Source of the DNA: Pithys albifrons albifrons
Taxonomy: Eukaryota > Chordata > Aves > Passeriformes > Thamnophilidae
Direction: 5' to 3'
DNA length: 64,000 nucleotides
Assembly (NCBI RefSeq): GCF_047495875.1
Contig: NC_092465.1
Span: forward strand, 11,602,660 to 11,666,659
Shown: one piece after another, positions 63,730-64,000 of the stretch
Position numbering within the stretch: position 1 is the first letter of the stretch
How the letters are laid out: each line of letters starts with the position of its first letter
The notes under the pieces: generated by a model
What the model was told of the DNA's origin: nothing
Seen by the model: only the letters and a program-made list of their open reading frames with translations
Databases searched by the model: none
Translations under genes and position numbers: made by a program

Positions 63730-64000
63730 TTTATAACCTGGTGCAGCATCGATGACATTGGAGTAATTTCATCCTGTTCTGGCCACTTTTCAACAAGAAA
63801 CAGAAAACTTGAAGGTGATTCAGAGAAGAGCCATGCAATGATTTGAAGCTTGAAAAGCCTGCCTCACAGTGAGAGACTTAAGGAGCTCAATTTATTTATC
63901 TTTCTGAAAACGAGATAAAAGGTGTTTTGTTCATGATATGGTAGTACTTACATCAAGAGAAGATTTTGGACAGGATAAAGTTCTTTAATCTAGCAGACAA
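63730..64000 (+). mobile_element. CR1-family LINE, older subfamily, runs off the window
   Basis: The segment with TTCAGAGAAGAGCCATGCAA, GAGAGACTTAAGGAGCTCAA and TCTTTAATCTAGCAGACAA matches an older CR1 subfamily that is frequent in bird and other sauropsid genomes, in sense orientation. The likeness is strongest from about 63820. The start is gradual and the element continues past base 64000. It is well diverged, and no reverse-transcriptase frame survives. Confidence 0.75.

Noticed and set aside
1..64000. tRNA, rRNA, snRNA, microRNA or CRISPR features
   Set aside because: No cloverleaf with A and B boxes, no spaced repeat array and no known small-RNA sequence was seen by eye. A covariance-model search would be needed to exclude diverged ones.

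Overview
The window looks like a piece of a bird chromosome. The evidence is several fragments of CR1 retrotransposons (the dominant avian LINE), a solo LTR of a kind I recognise as common in bird genomes, an ancient MIR-type SINE, CpG-depleted AT-leaning DNA, and one gene split into short exons with GT/AG splice sites and introns of up to about 24 kb. I cannot assign a species.

The only protein-coding gene I can support is an internal part of SEMA5B (semaphorin 5B) on the + strand. Five coding exons lie at 13014-13113, 28226-28271, 52060-52122, 61678-61776 and 62520-62733. They join in frame (100+46+63+99+214 nt, 522 nt, about 174 codons) and encode the start of the extracellular sema domain. 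Its motifs include PWVSNFTYPG, NYLFRLSL, the first four sema cysteines, and PAIYRSLG followed by PPLRTAQYNSKWLN. They match SEMA5B better than its paralogue SEMA5A as I remember both. The signal-peptide and 5' UTR exons should lie upstream of base 1. The rest of the sema domain, the PSI domain, the thrombospondin repeats, the membrane segment and the tail should lie beyond base 64000.

Layout: 1-13013 is the 3' part of an intron, with a CR1 fragment near 5.6 kb and a closely spaced pair of about 220-bp direct repeats near 8 kb. 13114-28225 is a 15.1-kb intron carrying CR1 fragments, a MIR fossil and a solo endogenous-retrovirus LTR. 28272-52059 is a 23.8-kb intron with simple repeats, a polypyrimidine tract and a small CpG cluster near 36.5 kb. 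52123-61677 is a 9.6-kb intron with nothing I recognise. 61777-62519 is a 743-bp intron. 62734-64000 begins the next intron and runs into another CR1 copy.

I found no RNA gene, no second gene in the introns, no CRISPR or prokaryotic feature, and no convincing new biological system. The many short ORFs are what chance gives in non-coding DNA. All repeat and family assignments come from recognition by eye and memory, with no database search.
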